DNA from: Plicaturopsis crispa FD-325 SS-3 | Taxonomy: Eukaryota > Basidiomycota > Agaricomycetes > Amylocorticiales > Amylocorticiaceae | Length of the DNA: 64,000 nt | Assembly (NCBI GenBank): GCA_000827205.1 | Contig: KN832560.1 | Span: 568,056-632,055, forward strand | Reading direction: 5' to 3' | Part shown: positions 1 through 11,145 of the stretch, one piece after another | Layout: each line of letters starts with the position of its first letter | How positions within the stretch are numbered: position 1 is the stretch's first letter | The notes under the pieces: generated by a model | The model's input: the letters and a program-made list of their open reading frames with translations, nothing else | Databases searched by the model: none | What the model was told of the DNA's origin: nothing | Position numbers and translations under genes: made by a program

Positions 1-400
1 TTCTGGATCGGTATATGTTCAAGGGACTCGTCAGGATCCCCGGGGAACAAGGATGGGAGAATGTGAAACTCATTGTATAAGTGTCACTTGTTATCGTTTT
101 GGATTACTTACCGACGACTTTGGATTGAACTTTTTGCTCTGTGTGTCCGACTATTTGATATACGTACTTACGAACTCCGTAGCGGACTCGGCTGGCTTAT
201 GACGACTCAGGCTCTTGCGTAGATCACGAAGAAATGTACACCCTACCATAATCTATATATTATATATCGAAGCAGAGCTGCTCACATCGACGGAAGTCTC
301 AAGCCACACAGTGCTTGTTCATTATTTTGTCTGCAGTCGTAAATTGGTCGTGACAAGAACATAATAAATTAGTGCTGCCGCTGATGTGAGTTGAGATCAG

Positions 401-464
401 CTCAAGGTGAAGTGGCTGTGCATCTCAAGCAACTCAAGGTGATTCCAACTCAATTCACCTTGAG
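401..464. repeat. Short inverted repeat (11-bp perfect arms)
   Basis: CTCAAGGTGAA at 401-411 is matched by its reverse complement TTCACCTTGAG at 454-464. A further direct copy of the arm core, CTCAAGGTGA, sits at 433-442 inside the loop. The arrangement can form a small hairpin. No function is evident. Confidence 0.6.
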
Positions 465-530
465 ATGTGATTCCAAATCGAGAACATCGGCAGAGGGTGC
501 CGCAGGCCCGCAGCGCGTCGCGCGTTGTCG

Positions 531-680
531 TTTGCGCGCACTTGCAAGGTAGTACTTACTTACTCAGTGCAGCGTTGACCGTCACCGCGCGTCTGAGTTG
601 AGGCCGTCGAGGTGGGCGGCAGCTCTCAGCCTCGACGCGCTGACGGTCACAGGTAAGTACCTGCGAAAGTGCGAGCGAGT
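531..680. repeat. Long imperfect palindrome (foldback element)
   Basis: The left half (about 534-600) and the reverse complement of the right half (about 612-678) share several blocks in the same order: GTACTTAC, then GACCGTCA, then GCGCGTC, then CTGAG or GAGGC. The outer part GCGCGCACTTGCAAGG is also partly matched. Mismatches and a small gap interrupt the pairing. It could be a small foldback or MITE-like remnant or a hairpin RNA template. I see no clear target-site duplication. Confidence 0.5.
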
Positions 681-3261
681 CTCGATAGCTACACTATACC
701 ACTAGAAAGCTTTTGTTTCACTCAGCGTCCCCCAGTGCGTTAAAATAACGGGCACCAGGTGCACTGTCTACCTGTCATGTATGTCATTGCAGACAGTGTC
801 GAACGACCAACCACCCGCGTAAGTGATGCGGCGCTAAGGTCCAACTCGACGCCGGAGCGCATGTAGCCTTTGCATTGAGTCATGCAGCAAAAAAAAAACT
901 CGCAGGCTAAAATACATCTCATAGTAATGGTACACATCTGAGAGCGTTACCGGCAGGCCCTCCTAGTCTACTACCCGACGCGCGACCTTAGTGGGAGGTC
1001 GTTTTTTTTAACCGGAGCTTGAACGGCGCCGCGGGGCTTGAAGTGGTGAGATTTGCAGCCCCTGCAAGCATTCGTTCAGCTCTTCATGCCGTCCACGCTC
1101 TATATATCTGCTTTCAACATGCGCGCACTGTCTCCTGGATGCAAATCGATGCTTCAAACAACCGCTGTCTAAAATTGAACGGATGCATCCGCATACAGCG
1201 ACTCCAAACCGACCGACGACGAGGCATGTCAAGCACAGTGCGCAACTGATAGCTGACGTGCTGCGACGTGCTATTCAGTGCTAGCCTAGACGCAAATGGT
1301 AAGCATGTCTTCATGCCTCGGATTGCTGCGACGCGGCTGATTCAAAGAGACCACTTGGCTTGAAATTAGCACTGCGGCGCGCAAAACTTGCTGAGTCCGG
1401 CTACTGAGCTCAAGGCACAGCTCGATTGACTGTGGCATGGCGAAGACATCAACCGTTTTGAGTAATCTTGTAGAAGTAAGTCTCACATGTTGGCACTCGA
1501 CGCACAGATGACTCAATTCTATGCACTAGTTCTTTTGAAATGCTGAACATGACATAACAAATACGCCTGCGATCAGCGTGCGTTAAGGTGTTTCTCTGAT
1601 TCCGGCTCGTTGTAGCCCTCTGGGCCATCTCTCCGTGACCTTGTAATGTGTGCACCGTTGGCTTTAGCCAAGGCCTTAGGTTATATATAATTGGTGTGCA
1701 TCCGTGTCCCCTTGTCGTATACTGCCGAGCTGACACGACCGCGACATCAGAAAGATACCTTCAGTGTCCTTGCTGAGCCCGAAATTCGGATGGTGCATTT
1801 TTCGGTGGAACGGAGTGGGAACACGACGCACACGGACAACTTTCACCTTCAAGTTGCTCTACCGCGTGCGTTAGTCCAGTGGTTTCACATGTCCTACACC
1901 ATACAACAAACATCAATTTTGTTGAACATTGACTGTAAATATTCACAAGACGACTACATCATGGGTAGCTTAATGGGTAGCTTGAAGAATAGAAAGTAGT
2001 GCTTGCGGAGGATTGGCGGAGGACGCGATTGAGCAGGCAGTGGCTTGATGCGGCATCTCGCGGCTTGAGATTTTTTGGTTGTGTTTGGCTCGAAACGTGA
2101 CGTGCCGAAGCTCGGCGACCGACCCATCAGTAAGGAGGCGCGTCGGAAAGCAGACGTCAGACAAGGATATCCGAGCCCGCGAGGTTGAAGGAATTGTTTC
2201 GACGGATGCTAAGGGAGACTACACGGAGGATGTAACCGAAAATTAGCGCGGGGCGCCACTACTGTCATATCGATCATCTACGCGATCGATCGACCGAGGC
2301 CAAATTTATACCCCATGCGGGGATACCGATATACAAGTTCAGAAACAGGCATGGCACGATGCCGATACATGCGACGCGTCCTGTGCGCGGCCATCGAAAG
2401 GAGAAACAAACACGCGGTGTTGCAGGGTCTTCAATCTTGTAATGACTGACGTCGTTGATGTCGCGGATCTGTTACGGAGACATACTTACTTGAGTATGAA
2501 AATTGAAATGTAGGCTAGCTAAGACGCTAGTAGAAAGACGTTTAGCGCCGGGGGGTTTCGAGTACTTGAGTTGCAAAACACATGTGTTATGTGTATGGCT
2601 AGCGCGAGCGCAAGCAGGCCCAAGCGTGTGGACTCGGAGAGTAGAATTTCGTTCGCCATTGGCTCGCCACAAGATACACATCGAGCAAATGGCTGACGAA
2701 CGTGAAGAAGAGCAGAATCATAGCGCCTTAGCGACGGCCGCGCGGATGCACCCAGAACGTAAGCTGCACATACCGGATATCGGGAGGAGCAGAATGGCTT
2801 GAAGCACACGCGGCTTCCATCCTCGGGCCATGGCACCGACGGAACATAGCGGAACGTGCAGTGGGCCAGGGAGAAGGTTGCCTAGGAAGGTGAAGCTTTG
2901 AAGCCTGAAGGCAAAAGCAGTAGTTGGACGTGCATGCATATGGAGGGAGAGGAAAGAAGGTCGGGGGCTCACTTAACGCGAGGGATGCCCTCGAATGCGG
3001 GAGGCGCTGCACCTGCTTTCGCAACGCGGTAGACGCACATTGGGCCAAAGTGGCAGGCAGCATGGAAGTAATAAATAGATATGATGCGCGCACTATGCGA
3101 TGAGGTGTATGAGGTAGTATGATATGAGTACAATCCAAGAAACAAGAAAATGGCAATCAGATACGATGACCGGGTTCATATCCCATATTGAAGCAGTGTC
3201 TCTATGACATTTCGTCGAAATTCGTGCGAGGGACCTCTGCAGGAGTTGCCGGAGTCCCATG

Positions 3262-5318
3262 TCAAGCGTGTGGGGCGGCCGCGGCATCGGACTTCTGAGC
3301 GTGTTCACCCTCCGGGAGGACGTCGAATCCGCTCCGACCGAGGTCAGCCGGTAGCACGGCTGTCTCGTCGAGGCTATTTGAAAGGAGACCTTCCTCTTCG
3401 TCGGATGGTTCCGTGTCGGCCGCGTGGGCATGGGCGGGATGCGGAATGCAGGGCGGAGCTTTCACAAGGTCGTTGAATAGGAACTGTCAAGGGAAAGGAT
3501 GTCAAGAAGCGTCCATGAGCGTATATGCAGATATGATGGCTGTAGAGGCTTACCGTGCCGTATCTGCGAGATATCCAAAGCAAACACGATAGAAGGTCAG
3601 CGGGACGTCAAGCCTCGAGGAAGTCACCCGGAACGGATGGGTAACTCATAATGCTGAAAGGGGTAGTACTCACACAAGCAGTCCGAAACCAGCGACCTGG
3701 AGGAGCGAGATGGGAAAGAGCAGTTTCTCCCACCCAAGGCCGAGACTGACGATCCAGATGGCGAGCGTCCTGCAGGTATCCGTGAGACTACGCGCGGTCG
3801 CGCTGACGTGCCGCGTCACGCTGAGGCCGAAGAAATTGAACAGAGCGATACTGCACGCGATAACGACGCCACTCCACAGCACGGGCGGGGAGTTAATCAT
3901 CTGATACCAGCCGCGCGGGAGGTCAAAGAAGGGTGACTTTGAGGAAACCGCGGGCAAGGCGAGAATAGGAATGAAGATGAGGATAGTGATGAAGCCGAAC
4001 AAGCCCTCGAAGCCGACGGCGACCAACGGTGCGACAGAATAGCGACTCATGATCTTTTCTTCTGTGACGAATTGGGCTGCCGTACTGCGTAGAAGGAGAA
4101 GATGAGCGAATTGGGCAACGTGGGACTTTTAGAAAGAAGTTGCGCGAATGGCGGAGGAAGTCAAAAACTCACAAGATTTGGGCAAATAAGATGAAGAAAA
4201 CACCTAAAAAAGGCAGCATTGTATTGAGCCGTGCTTCGAAATCCGCATGCGGACGAGATGCCGCACAGCCAAGCCGCACTTACCGATGAGGACGCTCGTC
4301 GCTTCCGGTTTATCGACAGGCTCAGGTGCTATAAGTGATATAGCTCTGGCCAGGAGGCTGTCTTCCTTCACAGCATCCTTGATTAACGAGCCGCTGAGAC
4401 CGACGACCGACACGCCTGCCATGACCGTGAACAACGAGATCCATCTGGAGCAGTCGTGCGTGTTACTTTAGTCTTAAACGTGTCAAAGAAGGAAGAGCAA
4501 CTGAACTGGTAAAGCCACAATCGGCGACGAAGGAAGACCACGCTCAAGATGCCGACGAATAGCACAAGGGCGCCCCGGGTCATCTGATATATCGACACGG
4601 GTGTGTACAGCAATCCGACGTTCATCAGCTGTTGTGTGGTTTTAGACCGGGCGTGTCAGAGGTCAGTGCGGCTCCGAAGGGTCGGGGGAGTAAGTGCGGA
4701 CCGTTGTTCCCGTTAGATCACAGGCGGCAGGGATCCATAAGAGGAGGATCTTCCAGCCTTGGAGAGACTGGGAGGAGAGCTTCGGGATATCCTCTTCAGA
4801 ATCCGACGGGAGTTGGAGAGATGCGGATTGGCGCTTAGATGCCAGCCACGTGTAGATGACTGGGAGGAAGCCTGACAAGTCGAAGCGTGAATATCATATG
4901 GAGGAAGCGTAGAATGGACGACGGGAGGCTGGAAAAGGATGAGTGTACCGACATAGCATTTCTCCGACTGGTTCGGGAGGCGAATTAGGGCGAGAACGAG
5001 GAGAAGTGGAGAAAGTACGGACGGAACATCTGGAGGGTCTGCCATACCGGCTGTTCGTAGAGCACACGGTTTGAAAGATCAGGGTCATTGCAGTTCTCTA
5101 CGCATTGCATGTCCTGAAGATGCCAAGTCAAAAGGAGAAGAGAGAGGCTGGAGATGCCGAGGAAGCTTACCTGCCATTTGCTCCAGAGCGAGTTGCAGGC
5201 TCCCTAGGGAACGAGATATTAGCGGTGAAAGCAGTAGGAGGGTGTACGCAAAGAACGAGTAACTCACTGTAGCTATCATGCCGGAGATGAGACCGACGAT
5301 GTGTAGTTTGCTAGCCAT
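3262..5318 (-). CDS. SLC35F6-like drug/metabolite-superfamily transporter
   Basis: Predicted multi-pass membrane protein of the drug/metabolite transporter superfamily, closest by eye to animal SLC35F6; substrate unknown. After splicing, the N-terminus reads MASKLHIVGLISGMIAT then GACNSLWSKWQ, matching the family's TGSxNTLxxKW block. It is followed by DMQCVENC, YEQPVWQTLQMF and LGEMLC, all family signatures. Later exons give TRGALVLFVGILSVVFLRRR, TAAQFVTEEK and VGFEGLFGF, again as in SLC35F6. The C-terminal tail is soluble and acidic (DTEPSDEEEGLLSNS). About eight introns, most with GT-AG ends; the exon around 4900-4990 is the least certain. The ATG at 5316-5318 opens the conserved first helix. 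It is divergent from the arrestin-like gene with about 300 bp between the two starts. Localisation in SLC35F6 is lysosomal/mitochondrial in animals; here it is not predictable. Confidence 0.85.
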
Positions 5319-5618
5319 TTCGATGGTGGTGGTAGCGGTCGAAGAAGGAATGCGTGGCCGACTGCCGTGGCCGTGTCTCTTGCAATGGGTTTAGTTAGAT
5401 TCAGAAGCATCGAAGCACAGAACCCATTCATCCCTCAACTTTATAACCGGCTCCAGCCAAATGCTGCCATCTTCCCCTCTCCCGTTTCTACATCCTCTGT
5501 CACCGCCGTCGTCGTCGTCGTTCCCGCCGTTGTCCTCGTTGTCCCCGCCGCCGTCCTCGTCGCTCCCGCCGTTCCCGCTGCTGTTCTAGTCGTCCCCCTC
5601 GTCGGCTGACGTTGTCGT
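5319..5618. promoter_or_regulatory. Shared divergent promoter region (transporter / arrestin-like)
   Basis: The 300 bases between the two outward-facing start codons must hold both promoters. The right half, just before the arrestin-like ATG, is a pyrimidine-rich GTC/CCG repeat tract. Confidence 0.6.
5503..5605 (+). repeat. Degenerate GTC/CCCGCCGTT tandem repeat in the 5' leader
   Basis: A run of GTCGTCGTCGTC is followed by repeated units of the type TCCCCGCCG-TCCTCGTC, ending about 15 bases before the arrestin-like start codon. In one frame it would encode only a valine/proline/alanine repeat, so it is more likely a low-complexity 5' UTR or promoter tract than coding sequence. Confidence 0.7.
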
Positions 5619-7775
5619 ATGGTCCAACTCACCCTGTGCTCGCCCAAGGGCAACCAGGGTGTTCGCTACTTCCCTTACAGTGGCTACCTTGGCCTTACCC
5701 CGCTCAAAGTCGAAGGAAGTAAGCCCGGATCACTTGTTTTCATTTTGCTCGAGAAATGCTCTGCTGACATACCGCCCCACAGTCGTTCGTACAAGGCTCG
5801 ACCCAGACGGCAAACTACTTCCCGCCAAGTCTCTTACAGTATCTGTTCGCTGCTACGAGTCCCGCCTCGGGCGCGTGGGCGTTCTCCATTCGAATATCCT
5901 CGTAGAGCATTCACAAACTCTCTGGTCAAAGGCAGCCGATCGCGATTTTATCGACGTCGGCGACTTGGAGTTTCCTTTTCGAATAACTATCCCCGCAGAC
6001 GTCGCTGGGGTGAGCACTGCCAACTTCCAGGACTACAAGGCTATTTGGCGCGTCGAGGCTGGTGAGTGCTGAATACTTTTGATGACTTGTAACTACGCTG
6101 ACTCCTCCTGTCATAGTGCTAAACCACGCATCTATCGCTGGTGTCGGATCCCGACAGACAAAATACTTTGAGCTACCACTCATTCGATATGACTTGCCTC
6201 CACTTCCTCCACCACCATCACCCGAGCCTTCATCGTCCCGTCTCGACTCACAGACATCAAAACCACGGGCACCACCTATACGGTATCGCGTGTCAGTTCC
6301 TACCACCCCAGTCGGACCTCTAGATCTCGTCTCTGTTCCCATATTCCTCCGGCCGCTGGACCCTGCCGTCACTGTTCGGAGCGCAAGCTTAATCGTCGAG
6401 CGTCGTCTGCAGCTCAGACAAACAAACACACCGCCATCCCCTACATCTCCAGCAACCACGCCACACACGACAACACCCACGTCACCCTTAGCATTATCGC
6501 ATTTGTATTCCGCAGCACAACCATCGCATCAGCAATCCACATACCCCAGTCAGCATCATACACCTCACAGCATGTACAGCAATGGACTTTCCCCGACTAT
6601 GCAAAGCAACGCGTCAATTCCATCGACACGGTCCTCTTCTCCCTCGCGCTCCACCATTACAGAGTCTGACACGCGCCCCCTCTTACCGCGCCTTTCCTCA
6701 CCTCCTCCCCCTCTTCCCGTCACGCAGACCGTCGATGTCCCTTCCAAATTGGTAGTTTCCTCCGTGGCTGGTGCAGAATCCTCGGGTCGCTTCGTGCGCG
6801 ACGAGAATGGCGCCTGGACGAAAACGTTAACCGTTCAATGGCCTGCCGTTAAATCAAGTGGCCGGTGGGCTATGGGAGAAACGATGCATACTTCATTGGT
6901 TTCAGTTCAATTTTTCGTGCGCGCGAAGGTATTGCGTCAAATGTATATGGCGGACTCGAAACCTAATGATTTTTATTCGATAGATCATCGTGTCTTCTCC
7001 ATCCGGCACCGAGACTATCGAGCTTGGCGAAGAAGAAATCACCGTTGTCTCTACGAATGACGCCGAACGCCAACTTGCCCTTTCTAAGTACAACGAGATG
7101 CAATACAGCAACCGCTCGCGCTCTAAATCCAAGTCTCCACGACGCACGCGACGAGAGCGCGACTCTGAGCTCGATGAGCTACCCTCGCCGCCCCTCAGCC
7201 CACCACCAGGCGTTTCCATCTCCTCACGGCCGGCCACCGCCACTACCAAGCCCTCCAGCTCGACGCGCGCCCCTACACATGTGTACAACTTGTCATCACC
7301 ACTCCCCGATGCCAACCGACGGAGATCAAACTCTGCGACGAAGCGCCCCCATACGTCTGCAGGTCCACGAGACAAGTCAAGCCAGCTTGTCGGTTTTGGC
7401 CATGGCCGCGGTGAGGACGGATACAATAGTCGCCTTATCATGGCTGCGCGCCCGGACACTGCAGCCATAAAGGGCGGGCCCTCGTCTGGCAGCGGGTCCA
7501 ACGCTAACCCCGCGGCCTTTGGGCAGAAGTGGCTCGTCGCGCCAAGTCTGGGCGTCTCCCCGAGCGCGAGCGTCAGCAGCACCAGCCGCAGCTCGGTCGA
7601 CGCGCACGCGCAAGGCTGGGGCAAGGAGATATCCCTGCCAAGCGCGGTGGACCAGGGCACGATGCGCGCATGGGAGGAGGAGCTCGCGCGCATCGAGGTG
7701 CAGAGCCGGCGGAGCACCGTCGACATGGGGATCGCACACAAGCGCAAGCGCGTAACCGAGCAGTACGTGAGGTGA
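5619..7775 (+). CDS. Arrestin-domain protein
   Basis: Predicted alpha-arrestin-type protein; family members act as adaptors linking membrane cargo to ubiquitin ligases. Four exons are joined by three clear introns (starting near 5720, 6063 and 6929). The N-terminal fold has arrestin-like beta-strand text: VRTRLDPDGKLLPAKSLTV, SVRCYESRLG, then LWSKAADRDFIDVGDLEFPF and ITIPADVAG, ending with YKAIWRVEAV. A C-terminal arrestin-like part follows (SGTETIELGEEEITVVST). The stretch between is long and Ser/Pro/Thr-rich (about 6200-6700), and the tail after 7100 is basic and disordered (SRSKSKSPRRTRRER). I did not find a convincing PPxY motif, though PPPP runs are present. The start ATG gives a natural first strand (MVQLTLCSPKG). 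Confidence 0.8.
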
Positions 7776-8419
7776 CATCCGTCCCGTATTTTTTTCCTGT
7801 TCTTTGTGCACTGCTTGACGGCGCCGGGATTTTACAGCGCTGCTGCTGCTGTTTCCGGCTTCGTGCACCGCTGCAGGGCGCGTCTGGACCGCCCGCGGCG
7901 GCCCATGACACATACCAGCTGTTTACTCTGATACTCTTGTCGCCACTACACACCATTGCATCGTCTGTCTCCAGTCTCCTGTCTCGCTGCATCCAAATCC
8001 ATCACCATCGCATGCCTTTCTTGTGTCTCCTCCCGACATCGTCTGGGCCTTTTAGTCAATTATGGTACTTCTTATTCCATCTTCACGCTTGCATTGGCAT
8101 TGCATCCCTGTCTGCACGCACGTATCATATCCAATCATCATTTCATTGATTCATTGACTTAACTACATGCATGAGAGGTGGTTTCGAATTCGTGGCAGTC
8201 GTCAACGGTTTAGCTTCAGTGTCAAGCACGTTGGTTGTGCATTTTGTGACCATATACCGATTGTCGCTGGCAATCTCCAATCCTCGTTGACAAGATGCAC
8301 AAATACTTAGAATGACTTCGAATTTGAGCTTTGCGATACAGAGATAGCGATAACTATACATGCAAAGCTCCATACAATGTCCATGATTGTCCAACCGTCT
8401 TGTGAGACAATCGGATACA
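7776..8419. other. Convergent intergenic region
   Basis: Lies between two stop codons facing each other (arrestin-like and metacaspase). I see T-rich and CA-rich sequence compatible with two 3' UTRs and no further gene. Confidence 0.7.
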
Positions 8420-10893
8420 TCAAGCAATGAACAAGAGGTTGATGTCCTATCCGGTGTTCAAGTCAGTGCAAAGCGTCGTCAAACATGCATCGCGCAAAGA
8501 AACGCACCATCGGATGAGAAGCCGACAGCTGTGGCTTCTGGCTGTATTTCGCCTTGAGGATGTCCCTTTGAACGATGAGTCAGTTCCACATGCCCCTCTG
8601 TCTTATCGATCCGCTCACCGGAGGGAGTTCAGGAGCTGGACGTAACTCTGCCTCGGGTTGTTACCTTTCGAATCGACGATCAGCGAAATGGTCACGAAGG
8701 AGAAATCTAGGGCGTACTTAAAGCGGTGATAAAAGCCTGCACCAAGTCGCAGGCAGGGTTAGCCTTATGCGAGAACTGGGAGGAAGCTAGCCAACTCACG
8801 TAGCTCATAGCACCGGTGGCTTTCCCAGCCTCATTTGCATCCGCACTCGTTTGCGAGTCCTTGCATCCAGAGAACGAGATCTATGGTTTGGAAAATGAGG
8901 TTAGTGCGTCGCCCAATAATATGTGGCAACGCAGAATGCACGTACACAATCGGCCGGGCTGGTCTTCGTCCTCCGCGCGACCTGCTCCGCCTTCTGGCCG
9001 GAGCCCGTCGCCATTTTGGCGAGGCCTGTCACGGATTTGAAGACGCCGCCCATGTCGCCGCGCGCGTAAGACGTCACAGCACTGAGCAGGCCCTGCCCCG
9101 CCTCTGCCGCAAGGTTAGGTTCCTTGATCATACCTTCGGTTGAGTACTGTATTTAAAGAGGTCGTCAATTACCGTAGACAGGTTCTAGAAGAAAGGGGAT
9201 CGACATACAATGTAAGGCAGATCTGTTTTACGACCAAGAAGAACATGCTCAGAACAAGAAGTAAATCAAGAAATCGGTAAAACGGTACCTAGCGCAGTTC
9301 CAGAGTGACAAGACTTGAATATCGAACATGTCAGTATTTTGGAAAGAAGTTGAAATGGAAACACGCGCACGTCGTATATGGCAGTCAACCGGCAACCAGG
9401 AGGCAGCGGTCGCACCATGATGTCGTGCATCATATCGTCAACGATATGACCATTCGCCTCGAAGTCAAGGGGATAGATGACTGCACATCATACCCGATTA
9501 GACCTACCAACACGGGTTAGATCTAGGTAAAACACACCTTCGTCGTATCCGTCGTCTTCGTCGCCATCGATATCTTTGGTCTGGCCTCCGTGTCCAGAAT
9601 CTGCCTGGTGTGAGGAGCATATTCGCCGATCCAAGGAAGAGCCCAAAGACTCACAATGGAAGAAGAGCGAATCGTTAGGTTGTGCTCCCCGTACTAACCA
9701 TTGCATCGCCATAAGCTACCGGACGCATAATGAGTGAGATATCTTCTATGGATGAATTTCTATTTCTTACGATGTTTTCCCTGGTAGGAATTTGACGCTG
9801 GTTCGTGGAGTCATCTGTCAACATAACAATGTCTTCATCTCGGTAACCAAATTGTGCTATGTGATATTGGGGTCAAAATCATGTTCGCTGCAAAGGACTA
9901 TGCAGAGAAAAAACATACTGATCAGGAAACGCTGTATGTTGCGCGCATCGTTAATACAGCCCTTTAGCTCCGCGCTCTGACCGAAATAATTTATGCCAAT
10001 CTGTAGAATATGTAGATTAGGATCTGAGTCAGTGGGGCGTGTACTTGAACGTACGCAGAGAGCCTTCTTCTTCCCGTTACACTGAGAATATTGGAAGTAA
10101 GGTTGCTGCTGCTGCTGTGCGGGGCCTTGGAACTGGGGTCCGTAGAACTGCTGCTGCGGGGGCGGCGGCGCAGGCGGGCCGCCTTAGTCAATGATACGCA
10201 GGTTTAGTGCATGAATGTATGAAACGGAGCAATTCGATGCTCACTAGGAGGAGCGTATGTATTCGGACGATTCTGGTGATTCCTGAACGTAATCAAGTTC
10301 TTGATGAGGATGGGATTCAATGGAAATTCCTGCGCTGAAGAGATACATACGGCGGGGGTGGGCCGGGTGGAGTACCGTAAGGATTGGGTGCGTATTGGCC
10401 TGGGTACCCTTGATGCTGTTGGTGATGCTGATGGTGTTGCTGACCGGGATAGTTGTTCCTTTGAACTGGTGGCGGCCCCGGAGGTGGTCCATACCTAAAG
10501 CAGGGAACGAATCGGTGAGATGCCGAGGAAATGAAGAGTGCAATTTTGGCGCCGAGAAGAGGTAAAGCGTGACAGACGGCTGCGTAGAAACGAGTGTCTA
10601 AGTGGGTGGAAACTTACCCGCTAGGAGGAGGACCTGGTGGAGGGCCGTACGAACTGGGCGGGGCATATGAGGGGGCATAACCCGGCTGGTATCCCGGCGT
10701 CGGGAATCCCCTATGGATGGTTAGCGAACAGTACGGAGCACGAAAATACACGTCTCTCACGGCGATGGAAATCTAAACGCGCAGTCACGAAAATAAGAAA
10801 CGCCCGGACGATAATAAGCACATAGAACACGAACTGAGGTGGCGGGGACCCATATCCATTATTGTTGGGCTGCTGGTTTCCGTTGTTCCACAT
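8420..10893 (-). CDS. Type I metacaspase
   Basis: Caspase-fold cysteine protease that cleaves after Arg/Lys; in fungi linked to stress, ageing and protein quality control. The N-terminal prodomain is Pro/Gln/Gly/Tyr-rich ([20 protein letters not shown], then repeated GYQPGY / YGPPPGPPP blocks and QQQQ), encoded by several short exons. The catalytic domain begins [28 protein letters not shown]. The histidine motif FFHYSGHGGQ and the cysteine motif DSCHSGTAL, both split by introns, are intact. Other family blocks: [68 protein letters not shown] and the C-terminal [13 protein letters not shown] / DINLLFIA. More than ten introns. The ATG at 10891-10893 gives the family-like MWNNGNQQ start. Divergent from the anthranilate synthase gene. 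Confidence 0.93.
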
Positions 10894-11145
10894 TTCTATC
10901 GAGTTCAAGGGGGCAGCAAATAAGCAGCAGATGGTAGTCTGTGTACAAAAGGTATTCAAACACTTGAAGCAGTTCACGGCGCTACACAGGAGCATAGCCA
11001 CGTGCGCTGATCATCTTGACTCGAAGACTTCGAAGTTTGCGATACACTCAAGTCTCACACCGAGCTCGCACACGCTTTATATAAGGACAACCGGACAGCG
11101 TCAGGAAGTTCCAGGACTCCCAACTCCCACTCCCATCCCCCAGTC
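10894..11145. promoter_or_regulatory. Divergent promoter (metacaspase / anthranilate synthase) with TATA box
   Basis: For the plus-strand gene, TATATAA at 11078-11084 lies 62 bases before the ATG. TGACTC at 11017-11022 is a half-match to the Gcn4/CPC1 general amino-acid control site (TGACTCA), which would suit a tryptophan-pathway gene. The match is short and could be chance. Confidence 0.5.

Larger units (their letters stand above)
1..3261. other. Intergenic stretch without a recognisable gene
   Basis: I found no open frame here with family-like sequence; the longest frames (about 140 residues) are low-complexity or Cys/Arg/Ser-rich and lack the splice pattern of the neighbouring genes. The stretch holds a small inverted repeat near 401-464 and a long imperfect palindrome near 531-680. 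It ends at the stop codon of the transporter gene, so its right end is probably that gene's 3' UTR. Confidence 0.55.

Noticed and set aside
5367-5609. Val/Pro/Ala-rich open frame before the arrestin-like gene
   Set aside because: It is the translation of a GTC/CCG tandem repeat in the 5' leader and has no family-like sequence.
7377-8149. Long frames on both strands around the arrestin-like gene end
   Set aside because: High-GC shadows (Arg/Ala/Pro-rich) of the real C-terminal exon; no splice or family support.
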